From positions 76,588,224 to 76,652,223 of the forward strand of contig CM059971.1 of the NCBI GenBank assembly GCA_030490835.1: 64,000 nt of DNA. The letters are read 5' to 3'. How positions within the stretch are numbered: position 1 is the first letter of the stretch; each line of letters begins with the position of its first letter. Under the pieces are notes generated by a model. That model made no database searches. It worked only from the letters and a program-made list of their open reading frames with translations, and was not told the origin of the DNA. The position numbers were made by a program, and so were the translations under genes. The stretch is from Annona cherimola. Lineage: Eukaryota; Streptophyta; Magnoliopsida; Magnoliales; Annonaceae. Of this stretch, positions 33,931 to 44,882 are shown in pieces.

Positions 33931-34391
33931 GGAGTATCATAGACAAAGTTGAAGAGGAAGGAGGAGAAGATGAGGTAGGCACTAAACTGGGTGCCCTCAG
34001 CGATGGAGTTGCTAGTAATGCCAATGACTACAGTGGTGGAGGCCCACAGTAGAGAAAGTGGTTGTAGTCATAGGTTGAGTTAAAAATGTTGCCGAGGGAA
34101 AAAGTAGTGGGTGCCGATAAAGGGGTTGGAGGAGGGTCTGGTGCTAAATGCGAAGGTGAAGTCGAATGGGTAGTAGGAGATGCTGTCGATGACAACATCA
34201 TTAACATTGGTGAGCATGATGTTCATGGGGTTCTTTTTGGACAGAGCCAACATAGAGCATGGCGAAGCCAAGCTACATCACAAAAATAAGGTAGGCGGAG
34301 AAAAGGAGGTAGACAGTGCTAATTGTATTGGCAACACTCATCTCCCATTGGGTAGCCTTAGGTATGGGTGTCCAATAGTAGTTTGATAATT
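33931..34391 (-). pseudogene. Ammonium transporter (AMT1-type) fragment, broken
   Basis: Read on the minus strand, successive frames give [63 protein letters not shown], then [27 protein letters not shown] and [11 protein letters not shown]. These follow the order of AMT1 transmembrane segments (family pattern [62 protein letters not shown]). AMT1 proteins move ammonium across the plasma membrane. A stop sits where Gln is expected (VM-stop-LGFAML) and at least two frameshifts are needed, so it is dead. Roughly 150 of about 500 residues remain, without introns. The left end abuts the Gypsy LTR at 33930 exactly, suggesting the LTR element inserted here. The right end stops near 34391 in unrelated AT-rich sequence. 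Confidence 0.72.
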
Positions 34392-34458
34392 AATTAATAT
34401 AATGGAAGGAGGCAATAGGTAACCAATTGGTATAATTTATGCATAAAAGCAGCAAAGC

Positions 34459-34558
34459 CGATAAGATAAACCAAGAAACAATTTATATATTTTTTATTAG
34501 TATATATGCGATAAGATAAACCAAGAAACAATTTATATATTTTTTATTAGTATATATG
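34459..34558 (+). repeat. 50-bp perfect tandem duplication
   Basis: 'cgataagataaaccaagaaa' begins at 34459 and again at 34509, and the 50-bp copies are identical. They lie at the 3' end of the third-type SINE. Confidence 0.92.
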
Positions 34559-34559
34559 C

Positions 34560-34765
34560 ACACATCGTGACATTTGTATTACAATCAAGTATCCTTTACC
34601 CTCTCCACTATGAAAAAATTTTCTATAAATACTCTCAAACACAAGGAAAATTTTGCAAACCCCATTTCCTAGGTAAATGCAACACTCGCGCACAATGATG
34701 GTGATTTGAACTCCTGCTACTACCGTGGTAGGCTGGCAGCCACAACCTAAGCCCCGGTGGCAAAT
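34560..34765 (-). mobile_element. tRNA-derived SINE, third type
   Basis: On the minus strand 'ggggcttaggttgtggctgcc' is followed 25-30 bp later by B-box-like GGAGTTCAAATCACC (complement of about 34709-34724), then an AT-rich 3' part ending near 34560. No TSD seen. Confidence 0.5.
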
Positions 34766-34772
34766 AATTTAT

Positions 34773-35040
34773 AGGTGTGTTTGGTTAAACAAAAAAATAT
34801 TAATCAAAATTTTTCATTCTTCGTAACTATCTTATTTTTTAATTATTTTTTCATATTTTCCTATATAAACAATTTTACTTTTCAATTATTTTCATACAAC
34901 TACTCATACAATTAATTTATCTATTTTAACTTTATTCTTTGTATACCTCATCATTACCCCTATCATATATTATTTTCTATCGACTTGGAAATTTCTACCT
35001 TTAAAAGTTTTCATAAAAAAATTTAACTTCAACCAAGCAA
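34773..35040 (+). mobile_element. MITE copy
   Basis: 'ggtgtgtttggttaaac', 'caattattttcatacaactactcatacaatta', 'catcattacccctatcatat', with the end 'aaccaagcaaatatgagacc'. Confidence 0.65.
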
Positions 35041-35129
35041 ATATGAGACCTATCTACAAGCACTGGAAATAAATACGTAGGCCCACCTTCTCGCCCATGC
35101 CAGTCGCCATATTGACAGGCCAGGTGGCA

Positions 35130-35520
35130 GGAGGCTGATTCTATGCTTTGGGAGCATTGAGCCTCAATGCACCCGGGCGCATATACCTATTTTTAAAAAA
35201 AAAAATTCAAATTTTTTTCATGAACTTGTTAACCTAAGTATATTTAACGTATGTATCAATTTTTACTATTTTTGGAGATTTTTAGATATTTATTTTGGAT
35301 TTTTAAAAATCAGTGGTATTTTAAAATTACTTAAAATGTCACTGATTTTCAAAAATAAAAAATAAATATATAAAATACTCTAAAAATGGTAAAAATTAAT
35401 ACATATGTTAAATATACCTAGATTAACAATCTTGTAAAAAAATTTCTTTTAAAAAAAAATAAACATATGTGCCAGGGAGCATTAAAGCTCGATGCTCCTA
35501 GAAGCATAGGATCTGCCTCC
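35130..35520. mobile_element. Hairpin-capped foldback element, 9-bp TSD, upstream of the receptor kinase
   Basis: Ends GGAGGCTGATTCTATGCT and (reverse complement) GGAGGCAGATCCTATGCT; TSD CAGGTGGCA (35121-35129) and CAGTTGGCA (35521-35529), one mismatch. Both ends carry a short GC-rich hairpin built on 'gggagcatt...aatgcaccc'. The arms are AT-rich ('ttaaatat', 'atcaatttttactatttttgg', 'cagtgg.attttaa'). It lies about 160 bp upstream of the exon 1 ATG, so it may sit in the promoter. Confidence 0.78.
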
Positions 35521-35681
35521 CAGTTGGCAACCCCATGTGCGCCTTCCTTTCTCTGTCCAAGTACTTGGCAGATTTTTAGTTTTTACGTGGTCGCCTCCGG
35601 CGCAGGAACTAACCGATCAGAAAGCGCGCTCTTCAATCGAAGCTAAGTAGAAGAAGGAGAAGAGAGAAATCGTTTTCTAAA

Positions 35682-35790
35682 ATGCGGCGGAGAAGAGATT
35701 TCTCTGCTTTTTGCTTCTTCACCTTTCTAGCCGCCTGGAATTGCATTGCGGAGCTTAGATCTGACGCTTAACGCCTTCCCGACGACGAAG
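35682..35790 (+). CDS. Receptor kinase exon 1: signal peptide, with in-frame TAA
   Basis: The reading from ATG 35682 gives MRRRRDFSAFCFFTFLAAWN and on to residue 29: basic start, hydrophobic core, then a stop (TAA 35769-35771). After the stop the same frame reads RLPDDE plus one base, followed by a GTATGA donor at 35791. Exon 2 begins TG, completing Val, so the join reads RLPDDE-VETLKRI, which is how this receptor family begins its mature protein (often AQ.LP.DEV). A CAA to TAA change (Gln to stop) explains the stop by one transition. The match of phase and motif across a 9.2-kb intron is the evidence that this is exon 1. Upstream, 35530-35681 is GC-richer and purine-rich like a 5' UTR; no clear TATA box is seen. 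Confidence 0.78.
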
Positions 35791-35934
35791 GTATGACCGT
35801 ACGACACGCTACCTTTCTTCTTCTTGCTTTATAAAGAAAGTTTTCCTTTTTTTTATGAAAAATTCGTTTTAAAATTCGAGGTTCGAAAAAGCTCTGCAAC
35901 AGCTTTTTCGGGCTATCTCTGCGTATTCCACTGT

Positions 35935-36465
35935 TTATTTTAAACCAAAACTTTGAATCTAAAGTTCTCACGGTTTATAAATATCATATATTTTAATTAT
36001 TTTTTAAATATTTTTATATACAAGTATGCTGTTTTTTAGTTATTTTTGCATAACTATCCATACAATTAATCTATTTATTTTAATTTTTTTACTCCTTATT
36101 ACTATCTATAATACGATTTTCCCATAATTTAAAAACTTTTCATTAAAATTTTTTTATCTAAACATTTTATCTGAATACATTGAAAGGCCCGTCGCATGGT
36201 CATTTTTTAATTTCCAACACTTATTTCGAAGAGTGTTTGTGGTAAGCTTAAAAAATGGTAGGAAAAGTTTTAACAAAAAGTTTTTTAAAATGAGGATAGT
36301 ATGATGTGATACGAAGGTGTAATAATTAATAATAAATAGTAAAAATAAAATTAAAATAGATAATATAATTTTTAGAATATCTAAAAAAATATTAGTAAAT
36401 AAAGTAGAAGTTGATAAAAAATTTTGATTGAAAAACTTTTTTTTTACCTTCGTTTTGCAAATTTT
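35935..36465. repeat. Two diverged MITE copies, tail to tail, in intron 1
   Basis: Forward fragment about 35935-36185 ('tagttatttttgcataactatccatacaattaa') and reverse copy about 36229-36465 ('gagtgtttgtggtaag', 'gataatataattttt'). Confidence 0.5.
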
Positions 36466-36601
36466 AAGTGTAATTACACATTTTTAATGATATATTACAA
36501 AATATAAATGAGTAATTATTTAGTTGTTTATTATCTTAGGTATCATTTCAAACATACTTATATTCAAGGCTGACCTAATTATCTTTTCTTATATTTTTGA
36601 T

Positions 36602-37030
36602 TGAAGAGCGTGTTTGACATTTGATGAAAGTTTTGAAGAAAAAGATTTTTGGGATAAAATTTATTAAAATGGAAGAGATAATGTGATATAATAGAATAAT
36701 AAAAATGAGTAAAAAAAATAAAATTAAAAGAGATAAGATAGTTGGATGAGTAATTGCGGAGAAATGATTGAAAAGTAGATCATTATATAGGGACATGTTC
36801 ATCAAAACCAAAAACTTTTTAATCTAAAATATTTTACTTTACACAACCACTTTATTTTGAATTAGTTCTTTATATTTTATATACAATTATTTTATTTTCA
36901 ATTATTTCTATACAATTACTCATACAACTAACTTATCTATTTTAACTTTATTCTTTTTATTCTTTATTATTATCTCTATCGTATCCCATTATTTTTTTAT
37001 TTAAAAAATTTTATGAATTTTCATACACAC
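36602..37030. repeat. Two MITE copies forming a large foldback in intron 1
   Basis: The reverse partial copy 36602-36795 ('gcgtgtttgacatttgatg') joins directly to a forward copy 36796-37030 ('catcaaaaccaaaaactttttaatctaaaat', 'catacaactaacttatctattttaactttatt'). The two would pair as one hairpin of about 200 bp. Confidence 0.55.
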
Positions 37031-37707
37031 ATGGATATAAAATATTGATTAAAAGATAAAATAGTTATACAAAGGAAAACGTTTCGATTGAAAAGTGGGA
37101 AATGGACCAATTTTCATGATTCCCAAACTAACGTGCAGCATCAGCCAGGATTTTAAATACACTTTTCTCGTGTAATAATAATACATCTCATTACTCGTGG
37201 AAAAGTACATCTACAGAAAGCTGTTACGAATTTGGTGGTCCCACTCCCACAAATATCATTTGCCGACAACTTCAGTTAAAAATGCATCTCGGATTTTGTC
37301 ATGAATTTGAGGAAAACATGTGGCGGTTCAGATGATTGTCTGATATGATCCAACGGCTGAAATCCGACCGTCAGTATCGACAGGGATGTATCTCGTTCCA
37401 GATAGGCGTCGGCGTTCCAAACAGCGGATGCGACTTGACTTGACTTTTTGCGCGAGGCCGCGGGCCAATCATGTACGAGTTTCGACCGGGAGTTTTGCAA
37501 TTCGCCCTTCGTTTCCAAGACGGGCGAATTTGCGTAATAAACCAGGATTTGCATAATAAACTCTCTAATTTTGCATATTAGTATCTTAGGTTTTGAAGTT
37601 TGCATATTAATATATTAAACCATGTAAAATTTCGGTTTTTACATTTTAAACCTTTATCCCTAACCGCATTAAAAACATCATTAAATTCATGTGCCATGTA
37701 AAAAATG

Positions 37708-37985
37708 GGTTGTGATCGTATGCAGTATCAATTTTTATCATTTTTGGAGATTTTTAGATTTTTTTAAATTTTCAAAAATCAGTGGAAATTACTAAAAATA
37801 CCACTAATTTTTAAAAATCTAAAAAAAAACTAAAAATCTCCAAAATTGGTAAAAACTTATATATATATTAAATACACTAAGATTAACCGTTTTGTAAAAA
37901 AATTTCGAAAAAAATTTAAAAAATGGTCGTATGCACCTTGTGCATTGAGCCTCAATGCACCCGGGTGCATATAACTACTACCCGT
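37708..37985. repeat. Hairpin-family repeat in intron 1
   Basis: Central palindrome 'tttggagatttttagattt...cagtgg' / 'ccacta..ttttaaaaatctaaa', right cap 'atgcaccttgtgcattgagcctcaatgcacccgggtgcat'. The left cap is reduced to 'gtatgcag'. Confidence 0.58.
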
Positions 37986-38346
37986 CGAAAATACCCTTAC
38001 ATTTATACGAAAAGCAAGACAACCATGATTAAAAACTGACATCATTTGTGCAATAGGGTCTCACGATTCTTAGGAGGTAATCACATTCATGAAGATGATA
38101 TTAGTTTTTAGCCATAACTGTCTTGTTTTTCATACAAATGTAAAGAAATTTTCGACATTATACATGAGTTTAACGTTGTTTTTTTTTTTTTTTTTAATAC
38201 TGCTAGGGGTCAGAGTTTAAAATACAAAGACTGAAATTTTATAGGATCTAACATGCTAATGTGCAAATTTTGGGATTCACAATATTAATACAGAAAGATA
38301 GATGGCTTATGATGCAAATATTCCATCAAGATGGGGTCATTGGAAG

Positions 38347-39373
38347 TAGGGGTGCAACTCGGACTCATAAAACTCAGGTTCGCCTCATCTCTAACCCTAA
38401 CCCTATTTCTAAAACCTCTACCCTAACCTTAACTCTAACCGTATTTATAAACTTCAACCCTATTTTTTACATTCGAGCTCGGGTTGAGTTTCGGGCTAGA
38501 ATTTGGATTGAAATGATTCAATATATTTGTTATCTATCTTATACTTATTCAACTTTAAATCTACCATTTAAAAAAAATAAAAAAAATGATATTTTTCTAT
38601 TTTCAAGCAAAAATTCAAGAGTGTTTAAGGATATAAAGAAGAAAAATCTCATTAAACATTCTTTTTATATTAAGTAGACTAATGGTTATTTCTCAAAAAA
38701 AAAAAAGAGTAGACTAGTAGCCTGTTTTAGAAAATGAAAGGTACATTATTTTCCTATTATGCAATTTAATATTAATATCATAAACATATACATAAATATT
38801 AATATCTAATTATAAAAAACCTTAAAATGTCAATCATAATAAAAAAATATTCAACAATCATAGTACTAAGTCAAATAAATTACAATAAATTTATTTTAAG
38901 TAGAATTAACATCTAACTATTCATATTATATTGAAACGACCAAATGATAACATCTTACATAAATAGGGAAGTTAAAACACCAAATAAAACTAATCAAGTT
39001 TTAAAATAGTTTTCATTTTTTTTTTGAAACTACCACTAAACTAAATTCTTTTTTCCTAAAAGAAATTATAAAATATTATATTATGTAATTGAACTTAAGG
39101 AGGAATAATGTTTATATATGGTATAAAATAAATATAATATATATGAGGGGAATGGAACTAGATTTATATAGAGTATCAAATAAATACAAAATATATGTCT
39201 TATATAATTCGGGTTCGGGTTTAGCTCAACCCAAGTTCAAGTTCTTTTCAATTCGGGTTTGGGTTGAATCTAAAAAATCGGGCTGAGGTTCTACAATGGG
39301 TAGTTTCAACATTGTTTTAATTCGGGTTCGGCGGGCCGGGTTCGGGTTGAGCCCGGCCCAAGTTGCACTCCTA
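38347..39373. mobile_element. Non-autonomous hAT element in intron 1, 8-bp TSD
   Basis: Ends TAGGGGTGCAACTCGG and (reverse complement) TAGGAGTGCAACTTGGG; perfect 8-bp TSD ATTGGAAG (38339-38346, 39374-39381). Subterminal 'aaccctaaccct' and 'ttcgggtt' repeats. AT-rich interior without transposase. It belongs to the same broad group as 17507-18697. Confidence 0.88.
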
Positions 39374-39931
39374 ATTGGAAGTCTCAATGAAGTGCATTTT
39401 CAAAGGTGAAATAGCTATATATGACAACAATAATGACTAGAACAGCAAATTCCATCCAAATCCGTGAATTTTACTTATACTTATAAAATTTCAAAAATTC
39501 TAAATATACCTGTACATTTTGACAAAATTTCTTTCATAATTGGAGACTTTTGTAAAATGACAAAATGCTCTAAGTCCAAACTATAATTTTAAGGTAAAAA
39601 TTTATATTCAAATAAAATTCACAAAATCATATATCCATTGAACATGAATTCTTACTTATAAATCATGATTAGTCATGATTAGTTTTTGAGCATATTCGGA
39701 TGTGAGTGTGAATGGAATTTTGTACAAAATACATAAATTTTTTTTAAATTTTTTTTATATAAGTGGAATTATAGATAAATTTGTGAATATATAGAATTCA
39801 CCTTAATTTGGAATAGATATAATAAATTTAAAATAGAAAAAATAATTTTATAGAAAAATGTAAAAAATAATTAAAATATACAAGTAATAATATAAAAGTA
39901 AATTGGTTAGTTAGTTAAAATGACAAATTAT

Positions 39932-40205
39932 AGGTGTGTTTGGGAAGTAATAAAACTTTTAGATGAAATTTTTTTTATAAAAGTTGTTAAGTTCAAAGAA
40001 AATGATGTTATATAATAGGAGTAATGATGATGAGTAAAAAGAATAAAGTTAAAATAGATATGTTAGTTGTATGGGTAGTTATGTAAAAATAATTAAAAAA
40101 TAAGATAGTTGTAGTGGAAGATGTGAAGGAATGGTTAAAAATATAGTAATTATAGAGAGTGAAAAATTTTAGCTTAACATCTTTTACTATTTTCCAAACA
40201 GGCTC
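39932..40205 (-). mobile_element. MITE copy in intron 1
   Basis: Starts GGTGTGTTTGGGAAG, ends 'ttttccaaacaggct', with the interior landmarks 'gagtaatgatgatgag' and 'tatgttagttgtatgggtagttatgtaaaaataatt'. Confidence 0.7.
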
Positions 40206-40442
40206 TATATAAGACGATTTATGAGAAATAAGGATATATTTTTTTTTAATTCTTACCCGTTTTTTACCTTGGGAGTTATGGAGATTCAAAAGCACGATCA
40301 TTCCCATCCGAATACGGATTAAGACAATTGATGAACTGTTTTTACATAATAGTTCATGACCCGAATTGTCAGCAGGAATAGGTGATGAATTGTTATAATG
40401 GCCTCCTTTCCACCTCTACACATCGACGTGAGATTAAGAGTA

Positions 40443-41335
40443 TAAGTAGGTCTCAACCTAAACCCAACTAACCAAACTCAATTTGTATTAAGGTTGATTA
40501 GATATTTTGGAAAAAAGTTATACAACCCAATTTGAACTGATCCGATTTCAAAAGTAAGTTGGTTTAGGTTAGATGCTTGTTAATCCATTCTAATTTCATA
40601 TATTAGTATAAAAATATAATAGACTATTAAAAATAGTCATACATTAACACATAATACATATGAATTAGCTAGACATAATTGCTTTGAAATAAAATTATTT
40701 AGCTATAAGTTATAAATTGGAGAGCATTCTTATATAATTTTTATTCTTTTACATCAATTTATATTCTAAAATAGATTTAATTAAATAAAATATTTTAAAT
40801 ATTATATATTTATTAACCTAATTTCTCACCCGAAACGAACCATTTCTATAGAGTTAAAATTAAGTCGGACTCGCTTATCCTCTGCACTTACCTGTCAAAT
40901 GGCTGTCACATCGCATCGCCTGCGGGTCATATCATCGATGAGATCAGAGCCGTGCTCAGTGCAAATGATCACATTTCGGTTCCCCACGTTCTTCAACATG
41001 GAAATTCTGTGGCTCATGCTGTTGCGGATATGATTTCGGTTTCTCCTAGGAACCATTTGTCATGGTGGGGAAACCCCCCACAAGATATTGTTGAGAAACT
41101 CTGTGCAGATAATTTTCTTGCTATGAATTCAGTGGATTACTCTATCTCGACCCCTTTTAAAAATGGGGGTGGGTCGGGGTAGAGTTATTCCTTTTCATCA
41201 AAAAAAAAAAAAATTAGGTTGGGTTGGGTTAAGATGTAAAAAATAGAGTTGAAAATAAAGTTAGATTAAAATTTTACCAAATGAGTTAGGATTGTGTTTA
41301 CTACAATACAAATCAAACTCAGCCCCACTTACCAC
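40443..41335. repeat. Possible hAT-like element holding the L1 fragment
   Basis: Left 'taagtaggtctcaacctaaaccca' and right 'tgggttgggttaag...ctcagccccacttacc' are related inverted ends with 'acccaa' repeats, as in the other hAT-like elements. The L1 tail (40915-41214) lies between them. Boundaries are uncertain. Confidence 0.35.
40915..41214 (+). mobile_element. L1 LINE 3' fragment, 5'-truncated, with poly-A
   Basis: Frame 40952-41182 reads HVLQHGNSVAHAVADM, then SWWGNPPQDIVEKLCADNF and LAMNSVDYSIS, collinear with the C-terminus of the L1 at 23.2 kb (HVLRQGNAVAHALADF, WWNNPPQVILEKLCTDNF, LAINCMDS). In-frame sequence extends upstream to about 40920 (GHIIDEIRAVL). It ends in a 13-A tail. Only the RNase H C-terminus remains. 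It sits in intron 1 of the receptor kinase, in sense orientation. Confidence 0.85.
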
Positions 41336-41496
41336 CCCAATGGGAGATGATATGATGGACGGACACGGACTCATTTATGAGAAAAGTTGTGGTAAATGGG
41401 AAAATTGAGTTTTTATTTTTCCAATGAGAAAAAGGTTTATTTTCTAATGAAATTTTTTATCCTATCTTCGTTTTTCTTATCCAAGTTACGATTCAG

Positions 41497-42142
41497 GGTG
41501 CAACTTGAACTTATAAGATTGGGTTTACCTCAAGTCTAACCTTGTTTGAATAATTTAAATGCTACCCTAATTTTACCCTAAATCTTATTTATAAAATCTA
41601 AATCCTAGTCTATTTGTGAAAATTAGTTTTGGGATGGAAATGAAATTGAAAAAATTTTCATTTGACTTAAGAGTTATAAATTTAAAATTTCATATTTGTA
41701 TACAATAACAATATATCGTGAAGTAAAAATAATAATACATGGTCTAATTCAATTTTAAAAATATATATGAATATATAATAATTTCTATAACATAATTTCA
41801 ACATGCCAAGAATGTATTAAAATATAAATAATATAAAACACGTTTCTGTGCAGAAATATTATTTAAGTATTATGTATATAATATATTTTATAGTAAATAC
41901 AAAAATGAAAAAAATAATATAATTTCAACATGCCAAGAATGTATTAAAATATAAATAATATAACATACGTTTCTGTGTAGAAATATTATTTAAGTATTAT
42001 GCATATAATATATTTTATAGTAAATACAAAAAATGAAAAATAGGACTTCTTTAGTTTAGTTTTTAAAAACGCAAACTCTAACACTGCATTTATTGAGTTT
42101 GGTGGGCTGTGCTTAGGCTTCAGCGAAATTTACACCCGTGCT
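41497..42142. mobile_element. Decayed hAT-like element with internal tandem duplication
   Basis: Left end 'cagggtgcaacttgaacttataagattgggtttacctc' parallels the left end of 38347-39373 ('taggggtgcaactcggactcataaaactcaggttcgcctc'); right end 'aaatttacacccgtg'. The interior holds a 127-bp direct duplication. No TSD found. Confidence 0.5.
41794..42047 (+). repeat. 127-bp tandem duplication
   Basis: 'aatttcaacatgccaagaat' starts at 41794 and again at 41921; the two copies run in register ('gtttctgtg.agaaatattatttaagtattatg.atataatata') with only a few differences. Confidence 0.9.
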
Positions 42143-42611
42143 TGTGAACAAGAAACCCATGGGTCCGTTTAATAATGATTATAAGCATGAAAACCATTTG
42201 CTCAAATTTTCTCCTTACACTTTCTAAGGATGATTTGATATTTTAACCTTATAATTGCTCTACCTTCTCCATTTTTAATTTTTTATTTCAATTATTTTCT
42301 CTTATAATTATCTTATTTATTTTCATTTTGTAATTTTTTTAATTGAGGTATATTTGTATCACATCTCAACTTATATTGAAGCTCTTGGAAAATATAACAA
42401 TAATAAGGATATCACATGTTTTCAAATATTAGTAGGGAAATAAAACTCTGAAACCATGAAAACCTGCACACCGGTGGGATATAATAGAACCTATACGCTC
42501 CGTGGGATGCGGGCGACAGGATTCAAAGTCACCAACTCTCGAAATTAATATTGCTGTCTTACCACGACCACAGACGCGTAGTGGCATTTTCACTTTATGT
42601 TTATTATATTG

Positions 42612-42880
42612 TATAAGGTATCAACGCATCTGAATGCATGTAAATTTTAATGCATTTGTGTGCATTATAAAATTATTAGTTTAGGTATATTTAATCTATA
42701 AATTAAAATTTACATTTTTGATGATGACTTTTAAAAGTTAAGTTATTTTATTCATTTAAGTTAAACATACCTAAATTAACACTTTTATTAAAAAAAATTA
42801 AAAAATTCAAAAAATGTGTTTTACATGCGGATGCGCTAAAATTCTAATACATTCATGTGCATTAAAAGAAAATTCTATCA
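42612..42880. repeat. Hairpin-family repeat in intron 1, diverged
   Basis: Caps 'gcatctgaatgcat...atgcatttgtgtgcat' and 'atgcggatgcgc...acattcatgtgcat', with AT-rich arms 'taggtatatttaatctataaa' and 'ttaaacatacctaaatta'. Confidence 0.55.
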
Positions 42881-43249
42881 TATTACATTTTAGAAATGTC
42901 CTCTTTTTTACTTTTGGACTTCCCTCACCTACGTCACGTTACCAAAAGGGAACCTTGTAATCCAATAGCGGTGTCAATTAACATGCGCAATCTTCTTTAG
43001 TTTTCAATTGTAAAAATATTATAGAGCTTCATTGTAATACAAATTAAGAAAAATGTTAAATATACCCCTACAAAAGAGGTCTTCTTATTACAAATGGTGA
43101 GAATGTCTTAAAGTTTTGTTGTAATATTAATTGAGATGAATGTAAAATATACTCTAATAAAAAAACCTCTCTTACCCTGTTTGAGGGGAAAACATCAATG
43201 ACCATACCCCACCGCTTATGACTTGTCAATGTCTAGGCCCATCAAGTAC

Positions 43250-43785
43250 TCGGATTGGATAGTTGTGGTTCAAAGTTAACTTTACTTTTATTTTATTCTC
43301 AAAAGCTTCTATCATACTCGATTTTTAGTTTACTTGATTTTAAATATGCCCTACCTTATTTTTTAAGGTTAGGTCAATTCTAGTTTTAGGTTTTAAGTCG
43401 GTTCTTTAAAATAATTTTTATATTATATTTGAAAAAAATAATTTTATTATAAATCTTACTTAAAAATCTACGATTAAGATGATGATAATATAAAATTTGA
43501 AATATATTTATTAAATATATATTGAATAATATATTTAAAAAATATATTTGTATATTTTAATATAAAAATATTTCATAAGATATATATTGAATATATATTA
43601 GTAATGCGGGTCGTTTTCGGATACTTGCACTTTGGAACCTACTATACTTTAATTGAACCGGGTACTTTTTTTTACTTAAAATCTATCTTACCCTGTGGGT
43701 ATAAAAATAAGAACATATTCTACTCATTTTAGGGTACCTAATAAGTTAACCCATGAGTATTCTACCAGAGTTACACCTCTACACT
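43250..43785 (-). repeat. Unclassified dispersed repeat, copy 2, in intron 1
   Basis: Inverted counterpart of 19420-19985. Its right end 'cagagttacacctcta' reads TAGAGGTGTAAC on the minus strand, close to the hAT terminal motif, so the family may be hAT-derived. Confidence 0.55.
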
Positions 43786-43814
43786 TGACACTCAAAACAA
43801 GGGCTTGTCACCAG

Positions 43815-43990
43815 CCAGATAGTATCCCGGTTGGTTATGGATGTGGGCATAGATGCTATACATGAGTTTGACTCCTCGTGTAGTAAATTTGGTAATGGTA
43901 ACTTGTTGTCTCTCCTATAAATAGGTAAGGACTTATTATCTTCCCAATGAATAGGGTGGGAGTTAGTTGTTTTCTCTCATATAGATTAGC
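43815..43990 (+). mobile_element. tRNA-derived SINE, family 2, in intron 1
   Basis: 'cccggttggttatggatgtggg' (A-box region) and 'atgagtttgactcc' (B-box region), then 'ttgtctctcctataaataggtaagg' and 'cttattatcttcc', collinear with 9710-9870. Confidence 0.52.
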
Positions 43991-44632
43991 GAGGTTGATT
44001 GTAATATAAAATAAAATATGACTTATACAATTAATAAAAGAAGGGCTCGTGTGAGTTCAAAGTTCAAACCCTATCAAATGACCAATTTTAAAACATTTTT
44101 TAAAAAAGTTTGTAAAATTTATTGTGTTACACGCACGCAAAACTACTATAGATATTGTTCAAATCTTCAAATACAACATAAATCTTTTTCAATTTTTTCC
44201 AAAATTTCCATGAATTCCTTTTCAGTGTTGGAATAGAATATTTCTTCCAAAGCCTTAAAAAATGTAATCTATTTTATTATTTTTTTCACATACTTTTAAA
44301 TATATAGTAGTAATAATAATGCAAACAAAGAAGATTTCCTGCTTCTACGTAGATTGCTACTCTATTGGTTTTTTTTTTATCTAATTTTTTAAATGTCCAA
44401 GTCATGCATCATGCATGTTCTCCTTTAGAAATATCGATATGATATGAAAAGTTATTTAATCATATATATATATATATGTCTATCTATCTATAGAGAGTGC
44501 AAGTGCATATAAATATTATGTATTAAAACAAAATGCATGCCTTGGATCTTTTTTTTAAAAAAGTTAAGAAGCGGGAAACCTAAAAAGGGAGTGCAATCTG
44601 CATCAAGTTCCATACTAGCAAAGCTCCTCTTT

Positions 44633-44882
44633 TAGGTGCTGCTTGGGGAATGGTAAGGATTTAGGATAGCATGGGAAGTGAGAAAGGTAATATTTTCAAA
44701 ATTGGATGGTTGACACAACATAAAAGGGATAAAGTGGAACAAATAAGGTATTTGTAAGAATGAATGAATGAAATATAAAAATAAAGTTGAAAAAAAATAT
44801 AGAATTGTTGGATAGTTAAATCATTCACAGGAGAATACATATGAAGCAGAAAAACCATGAATGTTGATTACCAAACGTGCCC
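44633..44882. repeat. MITE-like element in intron 1
   Basis: Inverted ends 'ggtgctgcttggggaatgg' and 'gattaccaaacgtgcccc'; about 250 bp, AT-rich interior. Different interior from the main MITE family. Confidence 0.5.

Noticed and set aside
38261..38677. 138-codon plus frame at 38.3 kb
   Set aside because: It crosses the left end of the hAT element at 38347 and is made of its 'aaccctaaccct' repeats.
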